From contig NZ_LYPF02000021.1 of assembly GCF_001661595.2 (NCBI RefSeq), positions 45,768-109,767 of the forward strand: a stretch of DNA of 64,000 bases, read 5' to 3'. Both the position numbers and the translations under genes were made by a program. The number at the start of each line of letters is the position of its first letter. Position 1 is the first letter of the stretch. Positions 29,888-38,480 of the stretch are shown here, piece after piece. The stretch is from Crocinitomix algicola. Lineage in GTDB: Bacteria; Bacteroidota; Bacteroidia; Flavobacteriales_D; Crocinitomicaceae. The notes below the pieces were generated by a model, which worked only from the letters and a program-made list of their open reading frames with translations, was not told the DNA's origin and did no database searches.

Positions 29888-30376
29888 ATGAAAATAAAAA
29901 ACTTACTGATTTTCGCCTTTGCCAGTTTAACTTTAGTAGGCTGTAAAAAAGACGATCCTGAAACCCCAGAATCGCATTCGTGTACGCAAGGTTGTACAGA
30001 TGTTAGTGCAGAAAATTACAATGTTAATGCGACAGAAGATGATGGTTCATGCACCTACGTGAGCGACAAGTATCTTGGGACATACACCGTAGCACAAAAC
30101 TGCAGCTATGATGGGGAATCAACCTATACACTCCAAGTATTAGCCGGTAGTGATAAAAACAAAATCATATTAAAAAACCTAAATAACGAGGTCGAAGTGC
30201 AAGCAAATATTTCAGAAGGAGAATTTACTTTCAGTGAAGACAAAGCAGGTTTAACATACGAAGGAAATGGTTATCTCGTTGGTGATAATCAAATCACGAT
30301 AAACCTTGAACTATGCGAAACCTTCTATTACCCTTGTAGCGACCCAGAACTTTGTACACTAACTTGTACGAAATAA
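29888..30376 (+). CDS. hypothetical lipoprotein with Cys-rich 'GCTD...DDGSC' repeat
   Basis: 162 residues with a lipobox 'LTLVGC' (Cys about 19). The mature N-terminus has 'GCTDVSAENYNVNATEDDGS' and a further Cys, the Ca-binding-like motif common in marine Bacteroidota surface proteins. Many cysteines (about ten) suggest a disulfide-rich secreted protein. No function can be assigned. It stands alone after the arsS operon. Confidence 0.7.
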   Translation: MKIKNLLIFAFASLTLVGCKKDDPETPESHSCTQGCTDVSAENYNVNATEDDGSCTYVSDKYLGTYTVAQNCSYDGESTYTLQVLAGSDKNKIILKNLNNEVEVQANISEGEFTFSEDKAGLTYEGNGYLVGDNQITINLELCETFYYPCSDPELCTLTCTK

Positions 30377-30416
30377 TATTTAATCGTATTTTTAGTTTTT
30401 ATTCTAAAAACATCTT

Positions 30417-31124
30417 ATGAAAAATCGATTATCGAAAATCGCGCTTTTAAGTGCGACTTTCACCCTACTCTTTGCGGGTTGTAAAAAAGAACCAACCGCT
30501 TCATTTGCTTATTCTGCAACTGATGATGGCGTTGCTCATTTCACTAACACCTCTGAAAATGGTGTTTCATATGAATGGGATTTTGGTGACGGAACTAAAT
30601 CAAAAACTGAATCTCCAACTCACTCTTATGAAGCGCCAGGAACTTATTTTGTGTCAATGACCGCTTATTCCAAAAAAGAAAAAAAATCTGACAAAGTGAG
30701 TCAAAATATCGTAATACCTGGTCCAGCGATTAATATATGGAATGGACCAACTATGACTTTCACTAAAGCAGATGGTGCAGACTGGACCTTAGCTGCAAAT
30801 CAAGATCGTATCACCAATAACGTTTGGATTACACGTGCAAATAACCGTGGTCTTTTTAATATTGCTGACGAGGTTGATTATTCTGACTTTGTAAGTCCTA
30901 CCAAAACAGAATGGGCGTATGGTTCCTTATTTGATGCGGAAGATTTAACTTATAATAGCTGGGAAAACCTCCATGGAAGCTCCCCTAATTCTATGATTGG
31001 AAAAGATGTTGTTCTACACTTAACTGAAGATGATATCTATCTAAGCTTTAAACTAACTAGTTGGGCTTCAGGTGGTGCAGGTGGAATGGGTGGATTTTCT
31101 TATGAACGTTCTACACAACCATAA
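30417..31124 (+). CDS. PKD-domain lipoprotein
   Basis: 235 residues with lipobox 'LLFAGCKKEP'. Residues about 25-95 form a PKD domain with the hallmark 'YEWDFGDGTKSKTESPTHSY' and 'APGTYFVSMTAYS'. The remaining 140 residues resemble a carbohydrate-binding or surface domain ('WTLAANQDRITNNVWITRAN') but were not named. It would sit in the outer membrane facing the surface. It is 40 bp after the previous lipoprotein, so the two may share transcription. A strong terminator follows. Confidence 0.8.
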   Translation: MKNRLSKIALLSATFTLLFAGCKKEPTASFAYSATDDGVAHFTNTSENGVSYEWDFGDGTKSKTESPTHSYEAPGTYFVSMTAYSKKEKKSDKVSQNIVIPGPAINIWNGPTMTFTKADGADWTLAANQDRITNNVWITRANNRGLFNIADEVDYSDFVSPTKTEWAYGSLFDAEDLTYNSWENLHGSSPNSMIGKDVVLHLTEDDIYLSFKLTSWASGGAGGMGGFSYERSTQP

Positions 31125-31132
31125 AGTACATT

Positions 31133-31168
31133 AAAAAAGAGGTTGTTTAGTCAACCTCTTTTTTTTAC
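31133..31168 (+). terminator. intrinsic terminator
   Basis: GAGGTTG (31139-31145) pairs with CAACCTC (31152-31158), followed by eight T. It ends the lipoprotein transcript before the peptidase gene. Confidence 0.8.
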
Positions 31169-31187
31169 CCTAACTCAATCTTAATTC

Positions 31188-31922
31188 ATGTGTTACGACA
31201 TTTCCGCTCAATTAAAAAGTCAATTAAAACATGCGCAACGTTATGCTCCACATTTGGTAGATGAGATAAAAGAAAAATTAGCTCCTTACCTCGATGAAGA
31301 TGAACAAGCTCAATATCGAGTTTCAGGATTTGATCATCCCCGTTTAATTATTTATACCGACAAGAAAGGTTTAACACCGGTAATTTCTAAATGGGGCCTT
31401 ATTCCTCACTGGGTTAAGGAACCAGAAAAAACAATCGAAATATCGAATAAAACCCTAAACGCAAGAATAGAAACAATCCATGAAAAACCATCATTTAAAA
31501 ATGTAGCTCAAGAACAAAGATGCCTGGTTTTAATTGATGGATTTTTTGAGCATCATCATAAAAACAAAGAAAAAATCCCACATTACATTCATAAAAAAGA
31601 TGAAACCTCATTCTTAGTTGGCGGTTTATATGATGAATGGACAGATCCCAACACTCAAGAAACCACACATAGCTTCACCATTGTTACAACAAAAGCAACT
31701 GGCTTTATGCAAACGCTACACAATGGTGTAGCCGAACCTCGAATGCCATTAATTTTAAACGAAAATCAATCAAAATTATGGTTAGCCGGAAAAGAGGATT
31801 TTTCAATAAATTTAAGCGATTTCGAACACCATGAAGTTCGACCAATTAGAGGTAAAAATGCCTCACCTAACACGGTAATTGCCCAAGAGTATTACCCCAG
31901 TCAACCCGACTTATTTTCCTAA
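31188..31922 (+). CDS. yedK: SOS response-associated (SRAP, YedK/HMCES) peptidase
   Basis: A 244-residue SRAP protein. Cys2 in 'MCYDISAQ' is the residue that forms the DNA-protein crosslink at abasic sites once the initiator Met is removed. 'WGLIPHWV', 'NARIETIHEKPSFKN' and 'CLVLIDGFFEHHH' complete the active site. It shields abasic sites in single-stranded DNA. The first codon ATG is required because the Cys must be residue 2. It is a single gene after a terminator. Confidence 0.9.
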   Translation: MCYDISAQLKSQLKHAQRYAPHLVDEIKEKLAPYLDEDEQAQYRVSGFDHPRLIIYTDKKGLTPVISKWGLIPHWVKEPEKTIEISNKTLNARIETIHEKPSFKNVAQEQRCLVLIDGFFEHHHKNKEKIPHYIHKKDETSFLVGGLYDEWTDPNTQETTHSFTIVTTKATGFMQTLHNGVAEPRMPLILNENQSKLWLAGKEDFSINLSDFEHHEVRPIRGKNASPNTVIAQEYYPSQPDLFS

Positions 31923-31936
31923 AATCCATTTTCAAC

Positions 31937-31967
31937 TTGCAAATGTTACTCATGCTTCTTATGTTTG
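31937..31967 (+). promoter_or_regulatory. promoter (TTG ... TATGTTTG) of the TPR-AraC gene
   Basis: TTG at 31937-31939 and TATGTTTG at 31960-31967 are 20 nt apart. The box ends 7 nt before the GTG start at 31975, so the leader would be nearly absent. Confidence 0.5.
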
Positions 31968-31974
31968 CTAAGCT

Positions 31975-33771
31975 GTGAAACCAATCAATAATTCTACTTC
32001 AATTGCGGTTCTCCCATTTGTTAACATGAGTGATAACAAGGAGGATGAGTATTTTGCAGATGGAATGACGGAAGAATTAATCAATGCACTCGCAAAAATC
32101 ACGGCATTAAAAGTCACATCCAGAACATCTTCATTTCATTTTAAAAATAAAAACATTCCTATTCCTACAATTGGAGAAGAGCTAAGAGTATCAATTATTT
32201 TAGAAGGAAGTGTTCGAAGAGCTGGCAATACGGTTAGAATTACCGCCCAACTTATTCAGGTTAAGAATGATTTTCATTTTTGGTCAGAAACTTGGGATCG
32301 GAAAATGGATAATATCTTTGCTGTTCAAGACGAAATTAGCCTTTCCATTGCCGATCGAATTCGAGAAGAATTTGGGCACCTCGAATTGAGTGATCATTTA
32401 GTTCTCCAGCAAAAAGTAAACATAAACGCTTACGAGTTGAGTTTACTGGCTCGATTTCATAAAAATAAATGGAATGCCGATGACATTAAACTCGCTAAAC
32501 GTTATTATTTGGAGAGTTTAAGCTTAGAGGAAAACAATGTTGCTGCCTTAGTTGGATTAAGTGATACCTATAGTTTTTTGGCGATGACAGGCCTAATGTC
32601 ATTTGAAGAAGCTTGGAGTAAATCCAATGAGTTGGTTGACAAAGCCCTGCAGCTCGACCCTCAAAATTCAGAAGCCTATTACCAAAAAGCAAACAAATCA
32701 TTTTTTACGGAAAGCAGCTACAGTAAAGCGATGGAACACGCTTTACAAGCCATTCATTTTCAACCAAACTACGTCGAAGCTCAACAATTTTTAAGTTTCT
32801 TATACATCTTGGCAGGTAATAAAGAAAAAGCATTAAATCACTTAAACATTGCTTTATCAATTGACCCTTTATCTCAAGAAACACATTTTTTCAGAGCCTA
32901 TTACCATTATATGACCGGTCAATTTGAATTGGCCTTAAACGAACTGAATGCTTGTTTAGCAGTAAATCCAAAAAACATACCTGCCCACGGCGTTAAACCT
33001 CTTTGCCTTTTATTATTGAAAAGATACGATGAGGTGACTCATTATTTCAAAGAACATGAAATATCAATGAACCCCGGCGATGAGAATGGTGTTATTGCAT
33101 TAGCTTATGCAATGAAAAATGATCAAGAACAGTTAAATCGGTATCGAAAAATCCTACAAGACCTCGCTGCAAATCCCAATGGATTCTCTGCGGACTCTTA
33201 TCTGTTTAACTTAAATGTTGTATTGGGCGAATTTGATGAGGCATTTAAATGGGTTGAGGAAGGAATTAAAAATAAAGCTTCGCTGCTTATATTGCGATAC
33301 CCTGATCCTATTGTAAGTCCTCTTAGGAAAGATCCCAGATACCAAAAATTCCATGACATTATTTTTAAACTACATCAATTAGTTGACGATAAAAAAGTGA
33401 GCAAATCACTACTCGATGAAGAGCAAGCCAATCAGTTTCAATTAAAATTATTGAATTATATTAACCAATACGAACCTTTTCTTGATGCAAGTTTAAGTCT
33501 GCGAGAACTGGCTAAACAAATCGATATTCATCCTAACCAATTATCATGGTTACTCAATGCCAAGCTAGGAAAAAGTTTTAGTGAATTCATTAACAGTTAT
33601 CGATTAGATCGATTTAAGCAATTGGCGCTAAACCCAGAAAATCAGAAACTAACACTTCTTGGCCTTGCCTATGACAGTGGATTTAATTCGAAAACAGTAT
33701 TTAATACTTATTTTAAAAAATCCGTTGGGAAAAGTCCCAAAGCCTGGTTATTGGATACGAAAAACAATTAA
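31975..33771 (+). CDS. FlgO/TolB-like plus TPR plus AraC-type DNA-binding protein
   Basis: 598 residues from a GTG. N-terminus (about 5-135): 'IAVLPFVNMSDNKEDEYFAD' and 'GMTEELINALAKI', the FlgO/TolB-like domain usually fused to adenylate cyclases or transcription factors. The middle (about 165-430) has TPR repeats. The C-terminus (about 495-598) is an AraC-type double helix-turn-helix: 'LAKQIDIHPNQLSWLLN' and 'LAYDSGFNSKTVFNTYFKKS'. It is probably a cytoplasmic transcription factor sensing something through the N-terminal and TPR parts. The next gene, an alcohol dehydrogenase, may be a target. Confidence 0.8.
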   Translation: MKPINNSTSIAVLPFVNMSDNKEDEYFADGMTEELINALAKITALKVTSRTSSFHFKNKNIPIPTIGEELRVSIILEGSVRRAGNTVRITAQLIQVKNDFHFWSETWDRKMDNIFAVQDEISLSIADRIREEFGHLELSDHLVLQQKVNINAYELSLLARFHKNKWNADDIKLAKRYYLESLSLEENNVAALVGLSDTYSFLAMTGLMSFEEAWSKSNELVDKALQLDPQNSEAYYQKANKSFFTESSYSKAMEHALQAIHFQPNYVEAQQFLSFLYILAGNKEKALNHLNIALSIDPLSQETHFFRAYYHYMTGQFELALNELNACLAVNPKNIPAHGVKPLCLLLLKRYDEVTHYFKEHEISMNPGDENGVIALAYAMKNDQEQLNRYRKILQDLAANPNGFSADSYLFNLNVVLGEFDEAFKWVEEGIKNKASLLILRYPDPIVSPLRKDPRYQKFHDIIFKLHQLVDDKKVSKSLLDEEQANQFQLKLLNYINQYEPFLDASLSLRELAKQIDIHPNQLSWLLNAKLGKSFSEFINSYRLDRFKQLALNPENQKLTLLGLAYDSGFNSKTVFNTYFKKSVGKSPKAWLLDTKNN

Positions 33772-33839
33772 AAATGTTCGAGATTATAAATCCGAACTAT
33801 CCCGTTAAATAACCGAACTTTTATCCGTTATTCCCACCT

Positions 33840-33847
33840 TAGCTTTG
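33840..33847 (+). promoter_or_regulatory. TAGCTTTG promoter box of the alcohol dehydrogenase
   Basis: A TAnnTTTG box ends 23 nt before the ATG at 33871. The GTG at 33847 lies at its last base, so it cannot be the start of this transcript's protein. Confidence 0.55.
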
Positions 33848-33870
33848 TGCTCAAATCAAATCTAAAAAAG

Positions 33871-34869
33871 ATGAAAGCACAAAATACAACCATGAAAGCT
33901 GTTCATGTAAATGGATATGGATCGACTGAGCACATCTCCATCAAACAGCTTAAAAAACCCATTGCAAAAGACAATGAAATTATTATTAAAAATTTCGCGG
34001 CAACTGTGACAAGAGCGGACACTATGATGTTATCCGGAAAACCCTATTTCGCCCGGTTGATTATTGGATTACGCCGTCCTAAACATCCGATACCAGGAAC
34101 AGGTTATTCTGGCGTGATTGAAAGTGTTGGAAAAAACGTTAGTTTGTTTAATGTTGGCGATCTTGTTTTTGGAGAAACGATATTCAATTTTAGTGCAAAC
34201 GCCGAATATATTGCTATTAAAGAATCGGAAGTAATATTGCACAAACCAGGATTTTTAACTGATGATGAAGCCGCTACAGTTGGTGATGGTCCAGTAACCT
34301 CATATAATTTCCTAAAGCTGATTGGCAATATTAAACCTGGACAAAAAGTATTAATAAATGGAGCTTCAGGGGCGTTAGGAACCGCAGCCGTTCAAATTGC
34401 TAAAAGTTTTGGCGCTGAAGTAACGGGAGTTTGTAGCTCCAAGAACATTCCGCTTGTTAAAAACCTGGGAGCTGATCACGTAATTCCTTACGATATAAAA
34501 TCATTTGAGAAAAGTGATGAAGATTACGATCTCATTTTTGACACAGTTGGAAAAAGTAGTTACAGTTTATGTAAATCAATATTAAAAACCAATGGACAAT
34601 ACTTATCACCCGTTTTAAATGGTCGTTTATTGTTTGATATGTTTTGGACCCGTTTAGCTGGAAAGAAAAAGGCAAAGTTTGCTGCGACAGGAACCAAAAA
34701 ACCAAAGGACATTAATCATATTTATCAGCAACTCATTAAAATTTATGAGCAATTCGAGATGAAAACTATCATCGATAAAACTTATCCTATCGAAGAAGCT
34801 AAATCAGCGCATGAATATGTCAACAAAGGGCACAAAGTGGGCAATATTGTAATCCAATTAAACCGTTAA
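33871..34869 (+). CDS. medium-chain NAD(P)-dependent alcohol dehydrogenase / quinone-oxidoreductase-like
   Basis: 332 residues from the ATG at 33871. The GroES-like N-terminus has 'PGTGYSGVIESVGKNVSLFN' and the cofactor site 'LINGASGALGTAAVQIAKSF' (G-x-x-G-x-x-A). There is no typical zinc ligand GHE, so it is of the zinc-free quinone-oxidoreductase type. It reduces enones, quinones or aldehydes using NAD(P)H. An ATG at 33892 is an alternative start that would drop seven residues. It shares the strand with the DUF4386 protein 2 bp downstream. Confidence 0.85.
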   Translation: MKAQNTTMKAVHVNGYGSTEHISIKQLKKPIAKDNEIIIKNFAATVTRADTMMLSGKPYFARLIIGLRRPKHPIPGTGYSGVIESVGKNVSLFNVGDLVFGETIFNFSANAEYIAIKESEVILHKPGFLTDDEAATVGDGPVTSYNFLKLIGNIKPGQKVLINGASGALGTAAVQIAKSFGAEVTGVCSSKNIPLVKNLGADHVIPYDIKSFEKSDEDYDLIFDTVGKSSYSLCKSILKTNGQYLSPVLNGRLLFDMFWTRLAGKKKAKFAATGTKKPKDINHIYQQLIKIYEQFEMKTIIDKTYPIEEAKSAHEYVNKGHKVGNIVIQLNR

Positions 34870-34871
34870 TT

Positions 34872-35501
34872 ATGAATAATCAAATTAAACTCGCACGTCA
34901 AGCCGGATGGCTCTATTTTTTACTAATTCCATTCGGTGTTTTTGGAATTTTATATATCCCGCATCACTTTTTTGTCGAAAATGACATTAAAGCCACTATT
35001 GACAATATCAAAGCATGTGAATTGCTATTTAGATTTGGAATTATAAGTGCAATAATCACTCAATTGATTCAAATTGCGGCTGTACTGGCCTTATTTAAAT
35101 TATTAAAAGATGTACATAAACACGCTGCTATAATTATGCTCGTTTCGATACTAGTGGCCGTTCCTATCGCCCTCTTGAACGAGCTAAACTTTTTTGCTGT
35201 ACTTGAAAGTTTAGACAATCCACAGCTAGTTAGGTTATTTATAAACTTGCACGAAACTGGTGTATTTATTGCACAAATCTTTTGGGGGATTTGGCTTTTC
35301 CCAATGGGATGGCTTGTTTATCGTTCTCAATTTATACCAAAATGGATTGGTATTTTACTCATGATTGCTTGTTTTGGCTATTTAATTGATTCTTTCGTAG
35401 AATTTCTAAATTATGATTTAGGATTTGTTTTAAGTGAGATAACTTTTTTGGGGGAACCAGCACTTGTTTTCTATTTAATTATAAAAGGGATTAAAAAATA
35501 G
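34872..35501 (+). CDS. DUF4386 membrane protein
   Basis: 209 residues with five or six membrane helices. 'GWLYFLLIPFGVFGILYIPH' at the start and 'LNELNFFAVLESLDNPQLVR' in the middle match DUF4386, a family of unknown function. It is 2 bp after the dehydrogenase, so they form an operon with the AraC-type regulator upstream. No catalytic residues are apparent. Confidence 0.8.
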   Translation: MNNQIKLARQAGWLYFLLIPFGVFGILYIPHHFFVENDIKATIDNIKACELLFRFGIISAIITQLIQIAAVLALFKLLKDVHKHAAIIMLVSILVAVPIALLNELNFFAVLESLDNPQLVRLFINLHETGVFIAQIFWGIWLFPMGWLVYRSQFIPKWIGILLMIACFGYLIDSFVEFLNYDLGFVLSEITFLGEPALVFYLIIKGIKK

Positions 35502-35505
35502 CGTT

Positions 35506-35655
35506 ATGAGGGGTCTAAAAATCACACTACTGGTAATCGCTAGTTCATTCTTTATGGCTGCTTTTACCTCAGTTTATTTAGAACAATCAAGCTATAAATT
35601 ATTGAAGGTAAAGCAAGATTCAAAATGCCGACTTAAATTTGCATGTTGCATTTAA
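35506..35655 (+). CDS. 49-residue small secreted-like protein
   Basis: An ORF 4 bp after the DUF4386 gene. The protein starts with a signal-like stretch 'MRGLKITLLVIASSFFMAAF' and ends with a Cys-containing tail 'CRLKFACCI'. Close spacing, a normal start and an immediately following terminator support it. No relatives recognised. It was too short to be in a length-filtered gene list. Confidence 0.5.
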   Translation: MRGLKITLLVIASSFFMAAFTSVYLEQSSYKLLKVKQDSKCRLKFACCI

Positions 35656-35659
35656 ATTT

Positions 35660-35692
35660 AACCCAATTCATTTCAATGGATTGGGTTTTTTA
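35660..35692. terminator. bidirectional intrinsic terminator
   Basis: AACCCAAT (35660-35667) pairs with ATTGGGTT (35680-35687), followed by T on both strands. It lies between the small rightward gene and the leftward P-loop gene, whose stop codon it abuts. Confidence 0.7.
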
Positions 35693-36178
35693 ATCTTTAA
35701 GATGAACCGCACCTAATAGCTCTTCATTTTGTGGTGGTTCAAACCAAGTTTCCATAAAATCAAAATCTGCTTGACTTACTTCAAATGTATAGGTTTCACC
35801 TTTCTCCCTATTGCGTTTCATCACCCTCTCTTGACGCAAGTCTTTAGAATAATCTAAAAAATGCAACTGTGTTTTAAGTCCGTTATTTTCGGCAAATTTT
35901 CGAAATTTATCGCGATGACTTTTTTTAGATAAACCCAAATCCAAAATAACATCCACATTAACTTCCTCTAATTGAGTAATCAATTTGGTGATCATTTCCT
36001 CAATGCGTTCAATTCTCTCCAAAATCCAATCTTCCTTATCATTTTCTGTTTTATCCTTAAAAAACAAAGTATTATTCCATTCATCGATTGAAAATATTAT
36101 TCCCCCTGTCTTCTTCCGCAATTCTATGGCATAAGTTGTTTTACCAGCACCTGTATTTCCGACAATTAAATGAATCAT
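35690..36178 (-). CDS. P-loop kinase-like ATP-binding protein (AAA_33 type)
   Basis: 162 residues. Walker A is 'VGNTGAGKTT' (about 6-15), and later 'VDVILDLGLS' carries a Walker B-like strand. The downstream 'RQERVMKRNREKGETY' has the arginine-rich lid seen in small polynucleotide- and zeta-type kinases. It probably phosphorylates a small molecule or nucleic acid end. Its start overlaps the previous gene (DUF1801) by 4 bp, so the two form an operon. Confidence 0.75.
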   Translation of the reverse strand: MIHLIVGNTGAGKTTYAIELRKKTGGIIFSIDEWNNTLFFKDKTENDKEDWILERIERIEEMITKLITQLEEVNVDVILDLGLSKKSHRDKFRKFAENNGLKTQLHFLDYSKDLRQERVMKRNREKGETYTFEVSQADFDFMETWFEPPQNEELLGAVHLKD

Positions 36179-36642
36179 TTTTTCTTTGCGTTCGCCAAAT
36201 TAGTCTCGTAAATATTGACCCATTCATTAACCGTCATTTTAGTGGCCAATTCTGCAATTAGCTCAAAAGGTATATCGTCCAATTTTTTAAATCGAATACA
36301 AGATTTACCCATGTCTAATTTCCGTTTGCAATGTTTCGGATACTCTTCAACAAACCACTTGTGTAAATCTGGATGCGCATAAATGCCACTATGATACAAA
36401 TTTATTGAGTTTTTCTGCGACGCAAAACTCATAAAAGGCAAAGGCTCACTCGGTGTAACATGATATCCTTTTGGATAAATACTATGTGGAACATAATAGC
36501 CAACCATCCCATACTGAATTCCTTCTTCAAACCCTTCCGGTAAATTCTCTTTGATAATTTGACGTAATTTTTTAACGACTTCCTGCCGTTCTTCAGGTAT
36601 TTGGCGGATATAATCTTCAGGTGAACTTGCTTTATATTGCAT
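36175..36642 (-). CDS. DUF1801 protein
   Basis: 155 residues matching DUF1801: 'YIRQIPEERQEVVKKLRQII', 'EEGIQYGMVGYYVPHSIYPK', 'YAHPDLHKWFVEEYPKH', 'CKRKLDMGKSCIRFKKLDD'. This is a YdhG-like family of unknown function in which the conserved residues are thought to bind a ligand. The stop overlaps the P-loop gene by 4 bp. Confidence 0.85.
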   Translation of the reverse strand: MQYKASSPEDYIRQIPEERQEVVKKLRQIIKENLPEGFEEGIQYGMVGYYVPHSIYPKGYHVTPSEPLPFMSFASQKNSINLYHSGIYAHPDLHKWFVEEYPKHCKRKLDMGKSCIRFKKLDDIPFELIAELATKMTVNEWVNIYETNLANAKKK

Positions 36643-36703
36643 GTTATAAGATTTAGAATTTATACGAAGTTAAAGAAATATCCCTGCACTTAAAAGGTCT
36701 TTA

Positions 36704-37606
36704 CTAATTATAAACAAAATCGTAACGATATACGATCTGCTTACCATCAAATGAAAACAATTCAATCACTTCTTGAGATTCTACGAAGTTTTTCACTTTA
36801 AAAAGATGTTCAGCATGCGATTTCATCCCTTTAAAATATCGAATTCGTTCAAAATAATTATAACCGACGTATGGATCATAGAAAAATCCATTTAGCTTAT
36901 TTACAACCTCCCCTTTTTCATTTACATCATAGGCTTTGGCGAAGTTCTTTCTTTCAAAAGGATCGGGATTAGCGTTAAACTCTGCATAAATAAATGATAA
37001 AGGAACATTGTTATTCGCAATCCATTGAGCTTTCTCTTCGTGTCTTAATTGACCTTCGACAAAACTTTGTTCTAATTCTATTTCTTGCTCAAAATCGTAT
37101 GAATATTGCCAATAAGTTGTAGAATTTAATCCATTTTGAAATCTAACCATTTTAAATATCGCACTATCTTCCCTAGCGTGAGACTCATAACTCAACACTC
37201 CTCCATTCCATTCTTGATACAATATACTTCCATCTCCGTTAACCGTAGATTTGCTCCTTGCTAAAACTTCTCCTTCATGATCAGATGTTACGGATTCGCA
37301 CATACGTTGCTTAACATCATATGAATAAACTATTTTTTTGTAATAACCTTCGAGAGTAGGATAAAAATAAATGGAATCTATTCGGCCTTGACCATTTAGA
37401 TAATACCGTTCCAGCGTTCTCATGCTTGTATCAAGTTCTTCTTTTATAGGACGCTCATTCATATCAACCATTCTTAAAGCCCGCTTATTTACGTCAATTG
37501 ATCGAATGCCTTCCTCGGCTAAAACCTCAAAGCTTGGCAATTGAAATTGGGTAAAAGCAAAACGCTGAAGAACAAAAAGTACGAATGCCAATTTATAATT
37601 TAACAT
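36704..37606 (-). CDS. hypothetical secreted protein
   Basis: About 300 residues from an ATG at 37606 (an ATG at 37630 would add eight residues). A hydrophobic start 'MLNYKLAFVLFVLQRFAFTQ' acts as signal peptide. The rest is rich in Glu, Tyr, Phe and Asn with repeats of 'YSYDxxQ', like the MORN-like or YD-type beta proteins of Bacteroidota, but I do not recognise a family. The gene stands alone. Confidence 0.6.
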   Translation of the reverse strand: MLNYKLAFVLFVLQRFAFTQFQLPSFEVLAEEGIRSIDVNKRALRMVDMNERPIKEELDTSMRTLERYYLNGQGRIDSIYFYPTLEGYYKKIVYSYDVKQRMCESVTSDHEGEVLARSKSTVNGDGSILYQEWNGGVLSYESHAREDSAIFKMVRFQNGLNSTTYWQYSYDFEQEIELEQSFVEGQLRHEEKAQWIANNNVPLSFIYAEFNANPDPFERKNFAKAYDVNEKGEVVNKLNGFFYDPYVGYNYFERIRYFKGMKSHAEHLFKVKNFVESQEVIELFSFDGKQIVYRYDFVYN

Positions 37607-37727
37607 AGAATTCAAGCTATAAAACGCCACTGTTTTAATTTATAAAGTTACAACAAACAAAAAACTCCATTTTTCGAAGAAAATAATTACTTTCGGTATA
37701 GAAGATAAACACTGGAAGTTGCAGAAA

Positions 37728-38360
37728 ATGAATAAGCTTCAAAATTTTTTCTTTTCAAAAGAAACCCGGTTTGCGAAGTGGGATTTTTTAGTCTTTATGT
37801 TTTTAACACTGGCTGCCTTATGGCAACGCCAAACAACAGTTTTTTACCTGATTTATTTCTTTTGGTGGACCGAACTGATTACGATAAGTATTGACAAACT
37901 ATTCTATCGAAAAAATCCAAATGCCAAACTATTTGAAATTGGGAAACACAGTTTCTTCACTTCTGTTCTCCTATTAGCCATCTATTTTATATTTATAGTT
38001 CTCATTTTTGGATACTTTGCCGTAGCTAACCAAAGTGCTGAATTATTAGTCAATTTCCAAGTTTTACGATTTGAAAACTGGTTTTTTAACGCCAACCTAC
38101 TCTTTGTTATTATTGAACGCATTTTCCAACATAAAAGTCATCAAAAAATGCACGTTGGATTTGGAGGTTTCACAATGAACATGATAGTCATTCACCTCTC
38201 AATTATATTTGGTGCAATAGTGCTCTTTTTTGTTGTAAAGGCATTCCCTAACACCTTTACCCTGGACAACAGCTGGAGCATCCTCCTCATTGCACTGCCT
38301 TTCTTACTTTTAAAACTTGTGGCCAATTATTTATCTAACCGACTTGTTAAGTTGGGCTAA
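37728..38360 (+). CDS. DUF6498-like membrane protein
   Basis: 210 residues from ATG 37728, with five or six membrane helices. The layout of 'FYLIYFFWWTELITISIDKL' near the start is like DUF6498, a family without a known role. The TTG at 37719 upstream is a weaker start. It is a single gene, followed by a terminator. Confidence 0.6.
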   Translation: MNKLQNFFFSKETRFAKWDFLVFMFLTLAALWQRQTTVFYLIYFFWWTELITISIDKLFYRKNPNAKLFEIGKHSFFTSVLLLAIYFIFIVLIFGYFAVANQSAELLVNFQVLRFENWFFNANLLFVIIERIFQHKSHQKMHVGFGGFTMNMIVIHLSIIFGAIVLFFVVKAFPNTFTLDNSWSILLIALPFLLLKLVANYLSNRLVKLG

Positions 38361-38382
38361 TCGAATGGGTTATAACATTAAA

Positions 38383-38416
38383 AAAACACCTCCCATATAG
38401 AATTGGGAGGCATTTT
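38383..38416. terminator. bidirectional intrinsic terminator
   Basis: CCTCCCA (38389-38395) pairs with TGGGAGG (38404-38410), with A-rich sequence on the left (a T run on the minus strand) and T-rich on the right. It separates two converging genes. Confidence 0.7.
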
Positions 38417-38480
38417 ATTTAAATACTAACTGATCGATATAAAGAATTCGTCGTTAACTATTATTAGGGTTTCGATACAA

